A stretch of DNA of 64,000 nt from Limnohabitans sp. (lineage in GTDB: Bacteria; Pseudomonadota; Gammaproteobacteria; Burkholderiales; Burkholderiaceae_C): assembly GCA_009693505.1 (NCBI GenBank), contig SHXD01000004.1, positions 1 to 64,000 of the forward strand, read 5' to 3'. The position numbers and the translations under genes are program-made. The notes under the pieces are model-generated. The model was given only the letters and a program-made list of their open reading frames with translations. It searched no databases and had not been told where the DNA came from. Below are positions 9,696-18,380 of this stretch, in pieces; the stretch's first letter is position 1; the number at the start of each line of letters is the position of its first letter.

Positions 9696-10163
9696 ATGTC
9701 AGAAGACTTGGCAGCAGCCGCGCCGCCTCATGCCAATGATTTGAATGAGGTGTCTGGCACCTCTTTCTCCTTCCTGATTAAATTGCTGTCCAGCCTGTTG
9801 GTGGGCAGCATTTTTCACTTCGGTCTCAAAATTAGTCCCATGCTCGATGAAATGTCCTGGTCAACGCTTGGCTTTGTGGCGGTTGTGGTGTTGGTGATTG
9901 TGTTTTTTCAGTTGTCGATTTGGTTCAGCAAAACGCACATCAATCAGACGCACATTTACCAAACCTGGATGTTTCACAAACGCGTCGAGATTCAAAAAAT
10001 TGCGCAGTGCAAATTGATCTACGTGCCGTTTTTCAGTTGGATCGTCACACCCCGTCTGGTGGTGCGTGTCGGCATGGCAAACTTTTTTGTTTTTTATGCA
10101 GCAGATGGACGCGTGTTGGAAAAATTTCTGGCTTTGGTTTACCAAAAATCGACCACGATTTAG
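9696..10163 (+). CDS. Small membrane protein of unknown function linked to TRAP genes
   Basis: 155 residues; family not recognised. Two hydrophobic helices are predicted at about 25-43 and 57-77, followed by a basic cytoplasmic part (KTHINQTHIYQTWMFHKRVE) and a C-terminal domain with a further hydrophobic patch around 107-125 (VPFFSWIVTPRLVVRVG). It starts 3 bp after dctM and ends at a convergent junction with a regulator gene, so it is probably the last gene of the TRAP operon. It might be an accessory or stability factor for the importer; this is inference from position. Confidence 0.7.
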   Translation: MSEDLAAAAPPHANDLNEVSGTSFSFLIKLLSSLLVGSIFHFGLKISPMLDEMSWSTLGFVAVVVLVIVFFQLSIWFSKTHINQTHIYQTWMFHKRVEIQKIAQCKLIYVPFFSWIVTPRLVVRVGMANFFVFYAADGRVLEKFLALVYQKSTTI

Positions 10164-10172
10164 AGCTTGCGC

Positions 10173-11354
10173 CTATGCCGCCTTCGCGGTCTTTGCTGTC
10201 TGCCGAGGCTTCAACTGCCACCAGGGCAGCTCTCGGCTAAGCGATTGAACTTGCCCCGTTTGGTTCACTTTGTAGCCCAGCATGGCATCCAGCGTTGCTT
10301 GCCAATCTTGGCTGCTTAAAAGCTCGCGCAGTGCCAGAACAGCGGGCGTGTCCAAGGCGGTTTTCAAACAAGCCAACCAATACTTTTCTGTCACCAGAGG
10401 AATAAAGTCCAAATTCGCTGCCAAGGCTGCACTTTCTATGGCCAGACCGGCATCGGCTTTGCCGGAAGCAATGGCAGTTGCAACAGCCGCATGGGAAGGC
10501 TCTAGCGTTTGATAACCATGAAGAAGTTCAGCCGCGATATTTTGCTCGTTCAATAAATCGTCTAGCAGCAAGCGTGTACCGGTCCCCAATTCCCGATTGA
10601 CATACCGCGCTTTACGCAAGACCACATCGCCCAGTGATTTCAAAGCCATGGGGTTGCCACGGGGTACCAATAAACCTTGCGTTCGGATGGCAAACGCAAT
10701 GAGCTTGTGACGGCCAGGCTTGAGCAAAGATTTGTAGGTTTGCGCTGCGAGGCTGTCTGCGGAGGGCATTGAGCGTGTGTGAAAGCCCGCTATTTCACAT
10801 CGACCTTCGTTCAAGGCTCGGATGGCGTCTACGCTACCGCAAAAGCGAACATCCAAGTGCAGGGCCTGCCGCGAGGCTACCTCGCGCAGACGAACCAAAG
10901 CATCGTCATGGCTGGCGTAAAGCGAGAGGACATGGGCCATGGGATCGAAGGCAACGGAGAAGGTTCTTTCAAGCTCAGACAAGAGAGACTCAATGGGCGC
11001 CGCCAAACGGGCTTGGGCTTGCCTTTCTGCCCACAGCAGTTTGCTTGCAAATTCCGATAATTCGGCCGGCATGCCTTTTTCCCAAACGATGAGGTTTTGG
11101 TTCAGCCGAACTTCCCATTTTTTCAACTCACCCCAAACATGCCGGTAAGACATGCCTGTCGATTTTGCAGCCGAGGCAATCGAGCCGTATTCTTTGACGG
11201 CCTGCAGCAAGTCCATGAGAGGGTTGCGCAGCAGCGCTTGCTGCCTTTGCGCAGTCCCATCGGTGCTTGAGGGGTCCGGTGTCTCAGGCCCCCAGTGGTA
11301 AGAAAGTTCAATTTTTGGCACGTCTTGAGTGTGCCTCAAAACCGAGGCCGTCAT
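10173..11354 (-). CDS. ModE-like HTH regulator with periplasmic-binding-protein-like sensor domain
   Basis: 393 residues from ATG 11354 (a TTG at 11372 is a longer alternative). Residues 46-82 form a winged HTH of the ModE/LysR N-terminal kind (YGSIASAAKSTGMSYRHVW). Residues from about 110 to 370 resemble the PBP-like domain (LGTGTRLLLDDLL, ASGKADAGLAIESAA) found in regulators of molybdate and tungstate uptake and near MoeA-type proteins. It is divergently placed from tupBCA, so it most likely senses an oxyanion or the molybdenum cofactor and controls that importer. There is no Mop/TOBE domain as in classical ModE. Confidence 0.8.
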   Translation of the reverse strand: MTASVLRHTQDVPKIELSYHWGPETPDPSSTDGTAQRQQALLRNPLMDLLQAVKEYGSIASAAKSTGMSYRHVWGELKKWEVRLNQNLIVWEKGMPAELSEFASKLLWAERQAQARLAAPIESLLSELERTFSVAFDPMAHVLSLYASHDDALVRLREVASRQALHLDVRFCGSVDAIRALNEGRCEIAGFHTRSMPSADSLAAQTYKSLLKPGRHKLIAFAIRTQGLLVPRGNPMALKSLGDVVLRKARYVNRELGTGTRLLLDDLLNEQNIAAELLHGYQTLEPSHAAVATAIASGKADAGLAIESAALAANLDFIPLVTEKYWLACLKTALDTPAVLALRELLSSQDWQATLDAMLGYKVNQTGQVQSLSRELPWWQLKPRQTAKTAKAA

Positions 11355-11383
11355 TTTCAATCTATGGCACAAAACAAAGAAGG

Positions 11384-11404
11384 CCTATGCACGGCATTTC
11401 ATAG
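11384..11404. promoter_or_regulatory. Candidate operator CTATG-N11-CATAG between regulator and tupB
   Basis: An inverted repeat of five bases with an 11-base spacer lies in the 112-bp gap between the divergent regulator and tupB starts. Another CTATGG occurs nearby at about 11362. Its position and symmetry fit a dimeric winged-HTH regulator. It is not the classical E. coli ModE box. Low certainty without comparison to related genomes. Confidence 0.3.
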
Positions 11405-11466
11405 CTGAACACCCGCCTAGTTCAGGTTGTACAAAAGGGTTAGCATCCCCGCTCAATCTCTTAAAT

Positions 11467-12204
11467 ATGAATACCTTTACCGACAGCGCATTAACCGCAT
11501 TTCAATTGATCACCTCATTCGATGCCGGACTTTGGGCGATCGCCGGCAGGTCATTGGGGGTCAGTGCCACAGCCTGTTTGATTGCCTGTATTTTGGGCAT
11601 TGCGCTGGGGGCATTTCTGGGTGTTTCAAGATTTTCCGGCAGAGGCTTGGTCCTCACCCTGCTGAACACTTTCTTGGCCTTGCCTTCAGTGGTGGTGGGC
11701 TTGGTGATTTATTTACTGCTGTCGCGAACAGGGCCTTTGGGTTTTTTGGGATGGTTGTTTCAGTTCAAAGCCATGGTCTTGGCGCAGGTGGTCTTGGTGG
11801 TACCAGTTGCCGCAGCGCTTAGCCGACAGGTGGTAGAAGACGCTGAGGCAGCCCATGGCGAACAGTGGCGCTCCTTAGGGGCTGGCAATGCCATTCGGTG
11901 CATTCTTCTGGCTTGGAACGAGCGCTTTGCTTTACTCACGGTGGTGGTGGCTTGCTTTGGGCGGGCTATTTCGGAGGTCGGTGCCGTCATGATTGTGGGC
12001 GGCAACATAGAGGGCTTTACACGCGTCATGACCACAGCCATAGCGCTTGAAACCAGCAAAGGCGACTTGCCCTTGGCGCTGGCCTTGGGCATTGTCTTGC
12101 TGGCCATTGTGGGCGTCTTAAACGTCTTGCTGGCCTTGTTCCGGCAGTGGCAAGACAGACATCAGCAAACGGGGCAAAACAGTTTGCGTGGGTGGGTCGC
12201 ATGA
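11467..12204 (+). CDS. tupB: Tungstate-type ABC transporter permease
   Basis: 245 residues with about six transmembrane helices; the inner-membrane channel of an oxyanion importer. The coupling loop that docks on the ATPase is visible around EQWRSLGAGNAI. The protein resembles TupB/WtpB permeases more than ModB, and the binding protein downstream supports tungstate. The start at 11467 removes 46 non-conserved residues from the longer frame. The stop overlaps the tupC start. It is inferred to be regulated by the divergent ModE-like protein. Confidence 0.85.
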   Translation: MNTFTDSALTAFQLITSFDAGLWAIAGRSLGVSATACLIACILGIALGAFLGVSRFSGRGLVLTLLNTFLALPSVVVGLVIYLLLSRTGPLGFLGWLFQFKAMVLAQVVLVVPVAAALSRQVVEDAEAAHGEQWRSLGAGNAIRCILLAWNERFALLTVVVACFGRAISEVGAVMIVGGNIEGFTRVMTTAIALETSKGDLPLALALGIVLLAIVGVLNVLLALFRQWQDRHQQTGQNSLRGWVA

Positions 12205-12923
12205 GCAGCTTGTTGTCCTTGAAAGATGTCAGCCTCAACTTGGGTGGGGTGCAAGCGCTGAGCCACATCACGCTGTCGATTCAAAGCGGCGAGCAAGTGG
12301 CCTTGATCGGCGCCAATGGCTGTGGCAAGAGCACCTTGTTGCGCCTGTTGAATGGTTTGCATGAAGCCAGTCAGGGCCAAGTGCACTTGGCGTCTTGCCG
12401 ACAAGCCATGCTGTTTCAGCGGCCGCACATGCTGCGCACCAGCAGCCTGAACAATGTGGCCTTGGGCCTGTGGCTTGATCGCAGCTTGCATTTGAATTGG
12501 CAAAGGTGCAAAGCGCGTGCACTGGAGGCACTGTCTTTGGTAGGGCTGTCTGGTGTGAAATTTCAAAATGCTGCCACCTTGTCAGGCGGTCAGCAGCAGC
12601 GACTGGCTTTGGCACGGGCTTGGGCGCGGGCACCGCAGCTCTTATTTTTGGATGAACCCACCGCCAGCCTCGACCCCCCCGCTAAGCGAGAAATTGAGGC
12701 CTTGGTGCACCAACTGATCAAGCCTGATGGCAAAGAAACACCCACCACCTTGGTGTTTGCCAGTCACAACTTGGGCCAAGTCAAGCGCTGGGCCAGTCGC
12801 GTGGTTTATGTCGAGCAGGGCCGCATCTTGGCAGATCTGCCCAAGGCAGATTTCTTCAATTCCGACTGTTTGAAACAGCACAGTCAACAAGCTTTTTTAT
12901 TTCTTCAAGGCGAGACTTCATGA
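12201..12923 (+). CDS. tupC: Tungstate-type ABC transporter ATP-binding protein
   Basis: 240 residues; the ATPase that powers the oxyanion importer. Walker A is GANGCGKST (37-45), the ABC signature is LSGGQ (127-131), Walker B is LLFLDEP (147-153) and the switch histidine is in FASHNL. There is no C-terminal Mop/TOBE domain of the ModC kind, which fits TupC. The start ATG overlaps the tupB stop (ATGA at 12201), so the longer frame from 12147 is rejected. It is followed after 30 bp by tupA. Confidence 0.88.
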   Translation: MSSLLSLKDVSLNLGGVQALSHITLSIQSGEQVALIGANGCGKSTLLRLLNGLHEASQGQVHLASCRQAMLFQRPHMLRTSSLNNVALGLWLDRSLHLNWQRCKARALEALSLVGLSGVKFQNAATLSGGQQQRLALARAWARAPQLLFLDEPTASLDPPAKREIEALVHQLIKPDGKETPTTLVFASHNLGQVKRWASRVVYVEQGRILADLPKADFFNSDCLKQHSQQAFLFLQGETS

Positions 12924-12953
12924 CCCGTCTTTACCCATCTTTACCCACCTCGA

Positions 12954-13784
12954 TTGAAAGCGCTTGTGAATAAACCAGTCAGTGCCGTGCTCAAAGCTTT
13001 GCTTGCAGGACTCTTGGCCTTCGGTCTGAGTTCTCAAACCATGGCGCAGTCGATTGTCATGTCATCCACCACTTCGACCGAGCAGTCTGGCTTGTTTGGT
13101 TACTTGTTGCCTGAGTTTAAAAAAGCCACGGGCATTGACATCAAAGTGGTGGCGCTGGGCACAGGCCAAGCCCTTGACATGGCCCGCCGAGGCGATGCTG
13201 ATGTGGTGTTTGTGCACGACCAAGCTGCCGAAGAAAAATTTGTGGCGCAAGGTTTTGGCCTCAAGCGTTTTGCGGTGATGTACAACGACTTTGTGGTGGT
13301 GGGTCCGCAAGCCAATCCTGCCAATGTGAAGGGCAATGACATTGTGGCTGCCTTGAAAAAAATCTCTGCAGGCAATGCACCCTTTGTTTCTCGAGGCGAT
13401 AAAAGTGGTACGCATACGGCTGAGTTGCGATTTTGGACGCAAGCTTCTTTGGCAGATAAAAAAGGCAGCGGTTACAAGGAGTGCGGCTGTGGCATGGGCC
13501 CAGCCCTGAACATTGGTGCCTCCACCGCTGCCTATGTGTTAACCGACCGCGGTACTTGGTTGAATTTTAAAAATCGGGCTGACTTGAAAGTGTTGGTGGA
13601 GGGCGATGCCAAGCTGTTCAATCAATATGGCGTGATGGTGGTGAACCCCGCCAAGCATGCCCATGTGAAGCAGGCCGACGCTCAAAAGTTTGTAGACTGG
13701 ATTGTTTCAACCATTGGTCAAGCTGCCATTGCGGCTTACAAAATTGGCGGAGAGGCTGTGTTCTTCCCCAACGCAGGCAAGTGA
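12954..13784 (+). CDS. tupA: Tungstate-type ABC transporter substrate-binding protein
   Basis: Up to 276 residues with a signal peptide ending near MAQS (about residue 32). The mature protein begins with STTSTEQSGL, matching the TTTS-type motif of TupA proteins. It goes on to GTGQALDMARRGDADVVFVH, which lines the oxyanion site in this family. It captures tungstate, possibly also molybdate, in the periplasm. Both available starts are non-ATG: TTG at 12954 and GTG at 12966; a GAAAG sequence suits the GTG. The gene ends 4 bp from the convergent XdhC-family gene. Confidence 0.85.
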   Translation: MKALVNKPVSAVLKALLAGLLAFGLSSQTMAQSIVMSSTTSTEQSGLFGYLLPEFKKATGIDIKVVALGTGQALDMARRGDADVVFVHDQAAEEKFVAQGFGLKRFAVMYNDFVVVGPQANPANVKGNDIVAALKKISAGNAPFVSRGDKSGTHTAELRFWTQASLADKKGSGYKECGCGMGPALNIGASTAAYVLTDRGTWLNFKNRADLKVLVEGDAKLFNQYGVMVVNPAKHAHVKQADAQKFVDWIVSTIGQAAIAAYKIGGEAVFFPNAGK

Positions 13785-13788
13785 CGGC

Positions 13789-14835
13789 TTAGCTTGAACG
13801 TCCTGTAAAGCAAACCGGCGCAGAAGGATCAATGGCAGGTCCTTCGTGCGCGTTTTTGGCGTGTGCCACATCCATGTCTCGCGGCAAAGGCACGCCATTT
13901 TTCACAGCCAACACTTCGGCCATGATGCTGACGGCTATTTCTGCCGGTGTCTTGCTGCCAATGTAAATACCGATGGGGCCGCGCAGTTTAGCCAGCGAAG
14001 TTTCGGTTTGATCGAAGTGCTCAATCATGCGCTGCTGGCGTAAAACGTTGTTGCGCCTAGAGCCAATGGCACCGATGTAAAAGGCTTCAGTGTCTAGTGC
14101 TGCCAACAGTGCCAAGTCGTCTAGCTTGGGATCGTGTGTGAGCGCAATCACGCAGCTGCGTCTGTCGGGTTTGAAACTCAGCACCAAATCATCGGGCATG
14201 TCGTGTTTGACTGTTACGCCTGCCACTGACCATGCGCCTCTGTACTCTGCGCGAGGGTCGCACACCGTGACGGCAAAACCATTGAACAGCGCCATGGTGG
14301 CCAAGTATTCGGTCATCTGGCCTGCGCCAATGAGCAGCATGCGGTACTCTGGACCAAAGGTGTTGGTGAGTTGATTTTCATCAATTTGCAATTCACTGGG
14401 CGCGTTGGTGGCGGTGAGGGTGACAACGCCCGTTTTCAAATGGGTTGACCTTTGAGTGAGTTGCCCTTTTTCGAGTAACTCAATCAATTGGGCCAGACTT
14501 TCTGCGCTTGGGTTGAATTCGAGCAGCAGCTCTAAGGTACCGCCGCAAGGCAGGCCAAAGCGGTGCGCTTCGTCGGCGCTGATGCCATATTTCAAAAGAA
14601 TTGGCGGGCTGTCAACAATGGCGTTGGCCTTGCTGTATTGGGCAATGAGGTCGTCTTCAATGCAGCCCCCCGACACTGAGCCTACCACTGCGCCTGTTTC
14701 GCAAAGCGCCATGATGGAGCCTACGGGGCGGGGAGATGAACCCCAAGTTCGGACCACCGTGGTTAAAAGCGCACGCTGCCCAGCTTCGCGCCAGGATTTG
14801 AGCGTTCTCAAGACAACGATGTCTAAGTTTTCCAT
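13789..14835 (-). CDS. XdhC/CoxF-family molybdenum cofactor insertion protein
   Basis: 348 residues. The N-terminal XdhC region carries the GSxxGCxE-like stretch VVGSVSGGCIEDDL, and a Rossmann-type C-terminal domain follows (LLIGAGQMTEYLA, then GAIGSRRNN). XdhC proteins bind molybdopterin and help sulfurate and insert it into xanthine dehydrogenase-family enzymes in the cytoplasm. It is the last gene of the cox-like operon, 30 bp after coxG, so it probably matures the coxL product. It is often named CoxF or CoxI in CO dehydrogenase clusters; the exact orthology is not decidable here. Confidence 0.87.
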   Translation of the reverse strand: MENLDIVVLRTLKSWREAGQRALLTTVVRTWGSSPRPVGSIMALCETGAVVGSVSGGCIEDDLIAQYSKANAIVDSPPILLKYGISADEAHRFGLPCGGTLELLLEFNPSAESLAQLIELLEKGQLTQRSTHLKTGVVTLTATNAPSELQIDENQLTNTFGPEYRMLLIGAGQMTEYLATMALFNGFAVTVCDPRAEYRGAWSVAGVTVKHDMPDDLVLSFKPDRRSCVIALTHDPKLDDLALLAALDTEAFYIGAIGSRRNNVLRQQRMIEHFDQTETSLAKLRGPIGIYIGSKTPAEIAVSIMAEVLAVKNGVPLPRDMDVAHAKNAHEGPAIDPSAPVCFTGRSS

Positions 14836-14865
14836 GATGCCACTTGGAATTTCGTTTGTTTTAAA

Positions 14866-15438
14866 TTAGCGCACTAAATACCAAACAGCACCTGCTCCCA
14901 CGAGCAAAGCCAACCAAACCCAACTTGGTACTGAACCAGAAGTTGGCGCAGCTTCAGTCGCGGCAACAGGTGCATTTTCTGGGTCAGTGCCAGGGTATTT
15001 GGCTTGCAGTGATTCGTCAAACCGTTTGAAGAAATCTTCGGCCAATGATTTGGCAGCGCCGTCAATGAGTCGCTGACCCAATTGGGCCAATTTGCCTCCC
15101 ACTGTGGAGTGCACTGTGTATTTCAATTCGCAGCCTTCAGCATGGGGATGCAGAGAGACTTGCGATTCGCCTTTGCCAAATCCGGCCACACCGCCTTGCG
15201 CTTCAAAATTCAAAGCGTATGAATTGGGCGCTTGAATGTCAGAGAGGCTGACCTTGCCCGAAAACTTAGCAGACACAGGGCCAATTTTGATGGCCACGCC
15301 AACCTTGTAAACGTTGGTTTCTGCCAGCTCAAACTTGTCGCAGCCTGGAATGCAGGATTTCAAAATTTCGGGATCGTTCAGGGCGTCCCATGCTTGCGCT
15401 TGGGTGACGTGTAGTACGCGTTGACCTTGCATGTCCAT
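14866..15438 (-). CDS. coxG: CoxG-family SRPBCC protein with C-terminal membrane anchor
   Basis: 190 residues. Residues 1-145 form a CoxG/SRPBCC fold (DALNDPEILKSCIPGCDKFE, then KYTVHSTVGGKLAQLGQRLI). After a Pro/Ala-rich linker comes one hydrophobic helix at about 168-188, ending VWYLVR. In Oligotropha CoxG is thought to help attach CO dehydrogenase to the inner membrane, and the helix fits that role. A good AGGAG site precedes the first ATG. It lies 11 bp downstream of coxE in the same operon. Confidence 0.87.
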   Translation of the reverse strand: MDMQGQRVLHVTQAQAWDALNDPEILKSCIPGCDKFELAETNVYKVGVAIKIGPVSAKFSGKVSLSDIQAPNSYALNFEAQGGVAGFGKGESQVSLHPHAEGCELKYTVHSTVGGKLAQLGQRLIDGAAKSLAEDFFKRFDESLQAKYPGTDPENAPVAATEAAPTSGSVPSWVWLALLVGAGAVWYLVR

Positions 15439-15449
15439 GTGCAGTTCTC

Positions 15450-16628
15450 CTATTTTATTTTTAACAACTTGTTCAAGGCACTTGCCAGTTCTTCCAAACG
15501 CGACAAATTGTGAATGGCCAACATGCCGTTTACATGCCGATTCAAAACACTGGCCCCCGTTGCAATGGGAGCATAGCCTTCAAATCGGAGCAGAGGGTTG
15601 AGCCAAAGCAAAGAGCGTGTGTGTCGCTTGAGCCATACAAGCTCCGAGTCTAGCGTTTCTGCGGTGCCGGTATCGAGCCCATCACTGATTAACAACACCA
15701 CTGTGCGCCGGCCTGTGAGTTTTTTTGCAAAATTGACACGCAGATGCGCCAGCGATTTCCCCAGCTGCGTTCCGCCCGCAAAGTCTTTAATTTGACGGCT
15801 GGCCTCGGTCAGCATGTCATCGGTATCGCGCAGTTTGAAAGCGTGGTTGATGTCCGTGAGGTCGGTACCAAATGCAAAAATTTGACGGGGTGCGCCGCGT
15901 GTGGCTTGGTGCAAGAATGCAAGAAGCAACCGAGCATAGCGCTCCATCGAGCCAGAGATGTCAACCAAGATCAAAAGCGGCAGGGCCTGGGGTTTTCTTT
16001 GCATGCGTGGCAGAGACAAAATATCGCCATCTTGTCTTGCCGCCATTTGCATGGTTTTGGCCCAATGAATGCGATCGCCTCGGCCGCCGGTGCGTGTTCT
16101 TCGTCCCTGAATTTTAGGCAGCGGTAGCTTGACTTGTCGGGCCAGTTTTTCGACCAACCTGAACTCGCTGGCACTCAAGCTTTGAAAGTCGGCTTGTTGC
16201 AGACGTTGCCTGTCGCTGGCGCTCATGGCCGCGTCAAACTTCATCTCATCTTCTTTGGACTTGCCTGGATCGTTTTGTTTATTTTTGCCCGCCAATGCCT
16301 CTTGCACTCTGGATTTGCGCGGCACACCCGGTGTGGCCGTGGGCGCTTTGGGCAAGAGCTGAGACAAAAGTTGGCGGGTGAGCTCAGGATCTCTGAAAAG
16401 TGCTGAAAACATTTGGTCAAAGACCACCAAGTCTTCTTGTCGGCTGACCAAGCAGGCTTTCAAGGCGGCTGACAAATCGTCTTTTCTTTCGATGCCTACG
16501 TGCTCAGTCGATTCAATGGCCAAGCTAATGCGCGATGCATCAATGGGCAGTCCTGCGCGCCTGAGTGCGCGCGCAAAACCCGTGATGTTGTCACTGAGTT
16601 TGCCGCTGCGTGCGTCGCCCAATAGCAT
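15450..16628 (-). CDS. coxE: CoxE-family von Willebrand factor A domain protein
   Basis: 392 residues. The C-terminal half is a VWA domain with the metal-ion-dependent adhesion site DISGS at 223-227, so it is expected to bind Mg. The middle is charged (GKNKQNDPGKSKEDEMK), and GRRTRTGGRGDRIHW precedes the VWA part. CoxE works with the MoxR ATPase CoxD in assembling the Mo/Cu or Mo active site of CO dehydrogenase-type enzymes. It lies 18 bp after coxD. The pairing of MoxR and VWA genes is a standard chaperone module. Confidence 0.88.
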   Translation of the reverse strand: MLLGDARSGKLSDNITGFARALRRAGLPIDASRISLAIESTEHVGIERKDDLSAALKACLVSRQEDLVVFDQMFSALFRDPELTRQLLSQLLPKAPTATPGVPRKSRVQEALAGKNKQNDPGKSKEDEMKFDAAMSASDRQRLQQADFQSLSASEFRLVEKLARQVKLPLPKIQGRRTRTGGRGDRIHWAKTMQMAARQDGDILSLPRMQRKPQALPLLILVDISGSMERYARLLLAFLHQATRGAPRQIFAFGTDLTDINHAFKLRDTDDMLTEASRQIKDFAGGTQLGKSLAHLRVNFAKKLTGRRTVVLLISDGLDTGTAETLDSELVWLKRHTRSLLWLNPLLRFEGYAPIATGASVLNRHVNGMLAIHNLSRLEELASALNKLLKIK

Positions 16629-16646
16629 GATGACCCAGCCTCTGAA

Positions 16647-17570
16647 TTAAAGGCTTGTGATTGGCGCAGGCGCCAGCAAATCATGGAGAAGCGGCGTGAT
16701 GGCCGCAATGTCTTCGCGCTGCTTGAACAAAATACCCACGGTGTCTTGCACCACTTCGGGGTCGAGGGTGAGGGTGTCCAAGGCGACCAAGGCTTTGGCC
16801 CACTCCACACTTTCGGCAATGCCAGGTGCGCGTTGAAAAGCACTTGAGAAAGGCTGGCTTCTAAGGCGGCCCACAAACTCGGTCACCTGTTCAGTGAGCT
16901 GAGCACTGGCCTGCGGCACTTGCGACCTGACCACCGCCAGTTCGCGCTCGCGATCTGGGTAGTCCATCCACTGGTACAGGCATCGGCGCTTCACGGCATC
17001 GTTCAAGTCACGCGTGCGATTGCTGGTGAGAATGGTCACTGGCGCCACCTCGGCTTTGATGGTGCCTAGCTCTGGAATGCTCACTTGGTATTCGCCCAAG
17101 TACTCCAACAAAAACGCTTCAAAGGGTTCGTCAGCGCGATCAACTTCATCAATCAGCAGCAGAGCGCCTGGTGCTGGCGTTTGCAAGGCCTCTAGCAATG
17201 GGCGCTTGACCAAGAAACGTTTTTGGTAAACCTCGCGTTCAATGTCCTGGGGTGTTGCGCTTGAACCTGTTTGGGATGCTGCAGCGCGCATGTGAAGCAA
17301 CTGCGCAGCATGATTCCACTCGTACAAAGCCTCGCGTTGCTCCATGCCGTCATAACACTGCAAGCGAATTAGGGGGCGTCCCAAAATTCTGGCCAGTGCT
17401 TTGGCCAGCTCTGTTTTACCAACGCCAGGTTCACCTTCTAAAAGGAGAGGGCGCTCTAATTTGAGGCTCAAAAAAACGGCGGTGATAAGCCGCCGTTCCG
17501 CGAAATAGCCCACGCCTTGTAGGGCTTGGGCAAGTTCGTCGATGGTTTTGAAAGTGTCTTTTGCGGTCAT
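16647..17570 (-). CDS. coxD: CoxD-family MoxR AAA+ ATPase
   Basis: 307 residues. Walker A is GEPGVGKT (46-53), Walker B is LLLIDEVDR (137-145), and ILTSNRTRDL supplies sensor 1. CoxD is a membrane-associated AAA+ chaperone shown in Oligotropha to act in active-site maturation of CO dehydrogenase. The start overlaps the coxM stop (ATGA), so translation is coupled. It is followed by coxE, its VWA partner. Confidence 0.9.
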   Translation of the reverse strand: MTAKDTFKTIDELAQALQGVGYFAERRLITAVFLSLKLERPLLLEGEPGVGKTELAKALARILGRPLIRLQCYDGMEQREALYEWNHAAQLLHMRAAASQTGSSATPQDIEREVYQKRFLVKRPLLEALQTPAPGALLLIDEVDRADEPFEAFLLEYLGEYQVSIPELGTIKAEVAPVTILTSNRTRDLNDAVKRRCLYQWMDYPDRERELAVVRSQVPQASAQLTEQVTEFVGRLRSQPFSSAFQRAPGIAESVEWAKALVALDTLTLDPEVVQDTVGILFKQREDIAAITPLLHDLLAPAPITSL

Positions 17571-18358
17571 CCGTTCGCCTGTTTCACCGCCCTTTGAGTT
17601 TGCACGGTGATCAGGTGCGCGCGGTAGGCTTTTGAAGCGTGCAGGTCGGCATTGAGATCTGTAGAGTCTACCGCGACGCCAGCCACTGCTTCTGGGGTAA
17701 AGCTTTTGGTCAAAGCGGCTTCCAGACCAGCGTGCCGGAACACACCATTGGCTGCACCTGTGATGGCTACACGGGCGCCAGAAGCAGTGTGAGCAACAAA
17801 CACACCGACCAATGCATAACGGGATGCCGGTTGGTTGAATTTGGCGTAGGCAGACTTAGTGGGAATGGGGAAGCTGACAGAGGTGATGATTTCTCCCGCG
17901 TTTAACGCGGTGGCATACATGCCTAGGAAGAAGTCATCGGCCTTGATGGTGCGCTTGTCTGTATGGATCGTAGCGCCCATGGCCAACAGGGCACTGGGAT
18001 AGCAAGCTGCAGGATCGTTGTTGGCCACTGAGCCGCCAATGGTGCCCATCGAGCGAACTTGTTTGTCGCCAATGTTGTTGGCCAATAAAGCCAGACCAGG
18101 AATGTTCTTCTGAACTTCAGCGTTGTCGGCCACGTCTTGGTGACGCGTCATGGCACCAATGACGATGTTGTTGCCGTCCTTCTTGATGCCAGCCAAGCCG
18201 CTGATAGCGGCCAAGTCAACCAAGGTATCGGGTTGTTGCAGGCGCTGCTTCATGGCAGCGATCATGGTTTGGCCACCGGCCAAAACTTGACCGCCAGCCT
18301 GCGCCGATTTCTGGGCATCTGCCAATGCAGTGGGGCGCTCGTATTTGAATGCGTACAT
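17567..18358 (-). CDS. coxM: CoxM-type FAD-binding subunit of a molybdenum hydroxylase
   Basis: 263 residues, slightly shorter than the 288 of Oligotropha CoxM. The two FAD-binding motifs AGGQT (27-31) and TIGGS (106-110) are present. This subunit passes electrons from the iron-sulfur protein to a quinone or other acceptor. It is preceded by coxL with a 22-bp gap and a GGAGAAC ribosome site. The gene order S-L-M is that of form II enzymes, whereas form I CO dehydrogenases are M-S-L. Confidence 0.88.
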   Translation of the reverse strand: MYAFKYERPTALADAQKSAQAGGQVLAGGQTMIAAMKQRLQQPDTLVDLAAISGLAGIKKDGNNIVIGAMTRHQDVADNAEVQKNIPGLALLANNIGDKQVRSMGTIGGSVANNDPAACYPSALLAMGATIHTDKRTIKADDFFLGMYATALNAGEIITSVSFPIPTKSAYAKFNQPASRYALVGVFVAHTASGARVAITGAANGVFRHAGLEAALTKSFTPEAVAGVAVDSTDLNADLHASKAYRAHLITVQTQRAVKQANG

Positions 18359-18380
18359 GTTGAGTTCTCCGAATTTCTAA

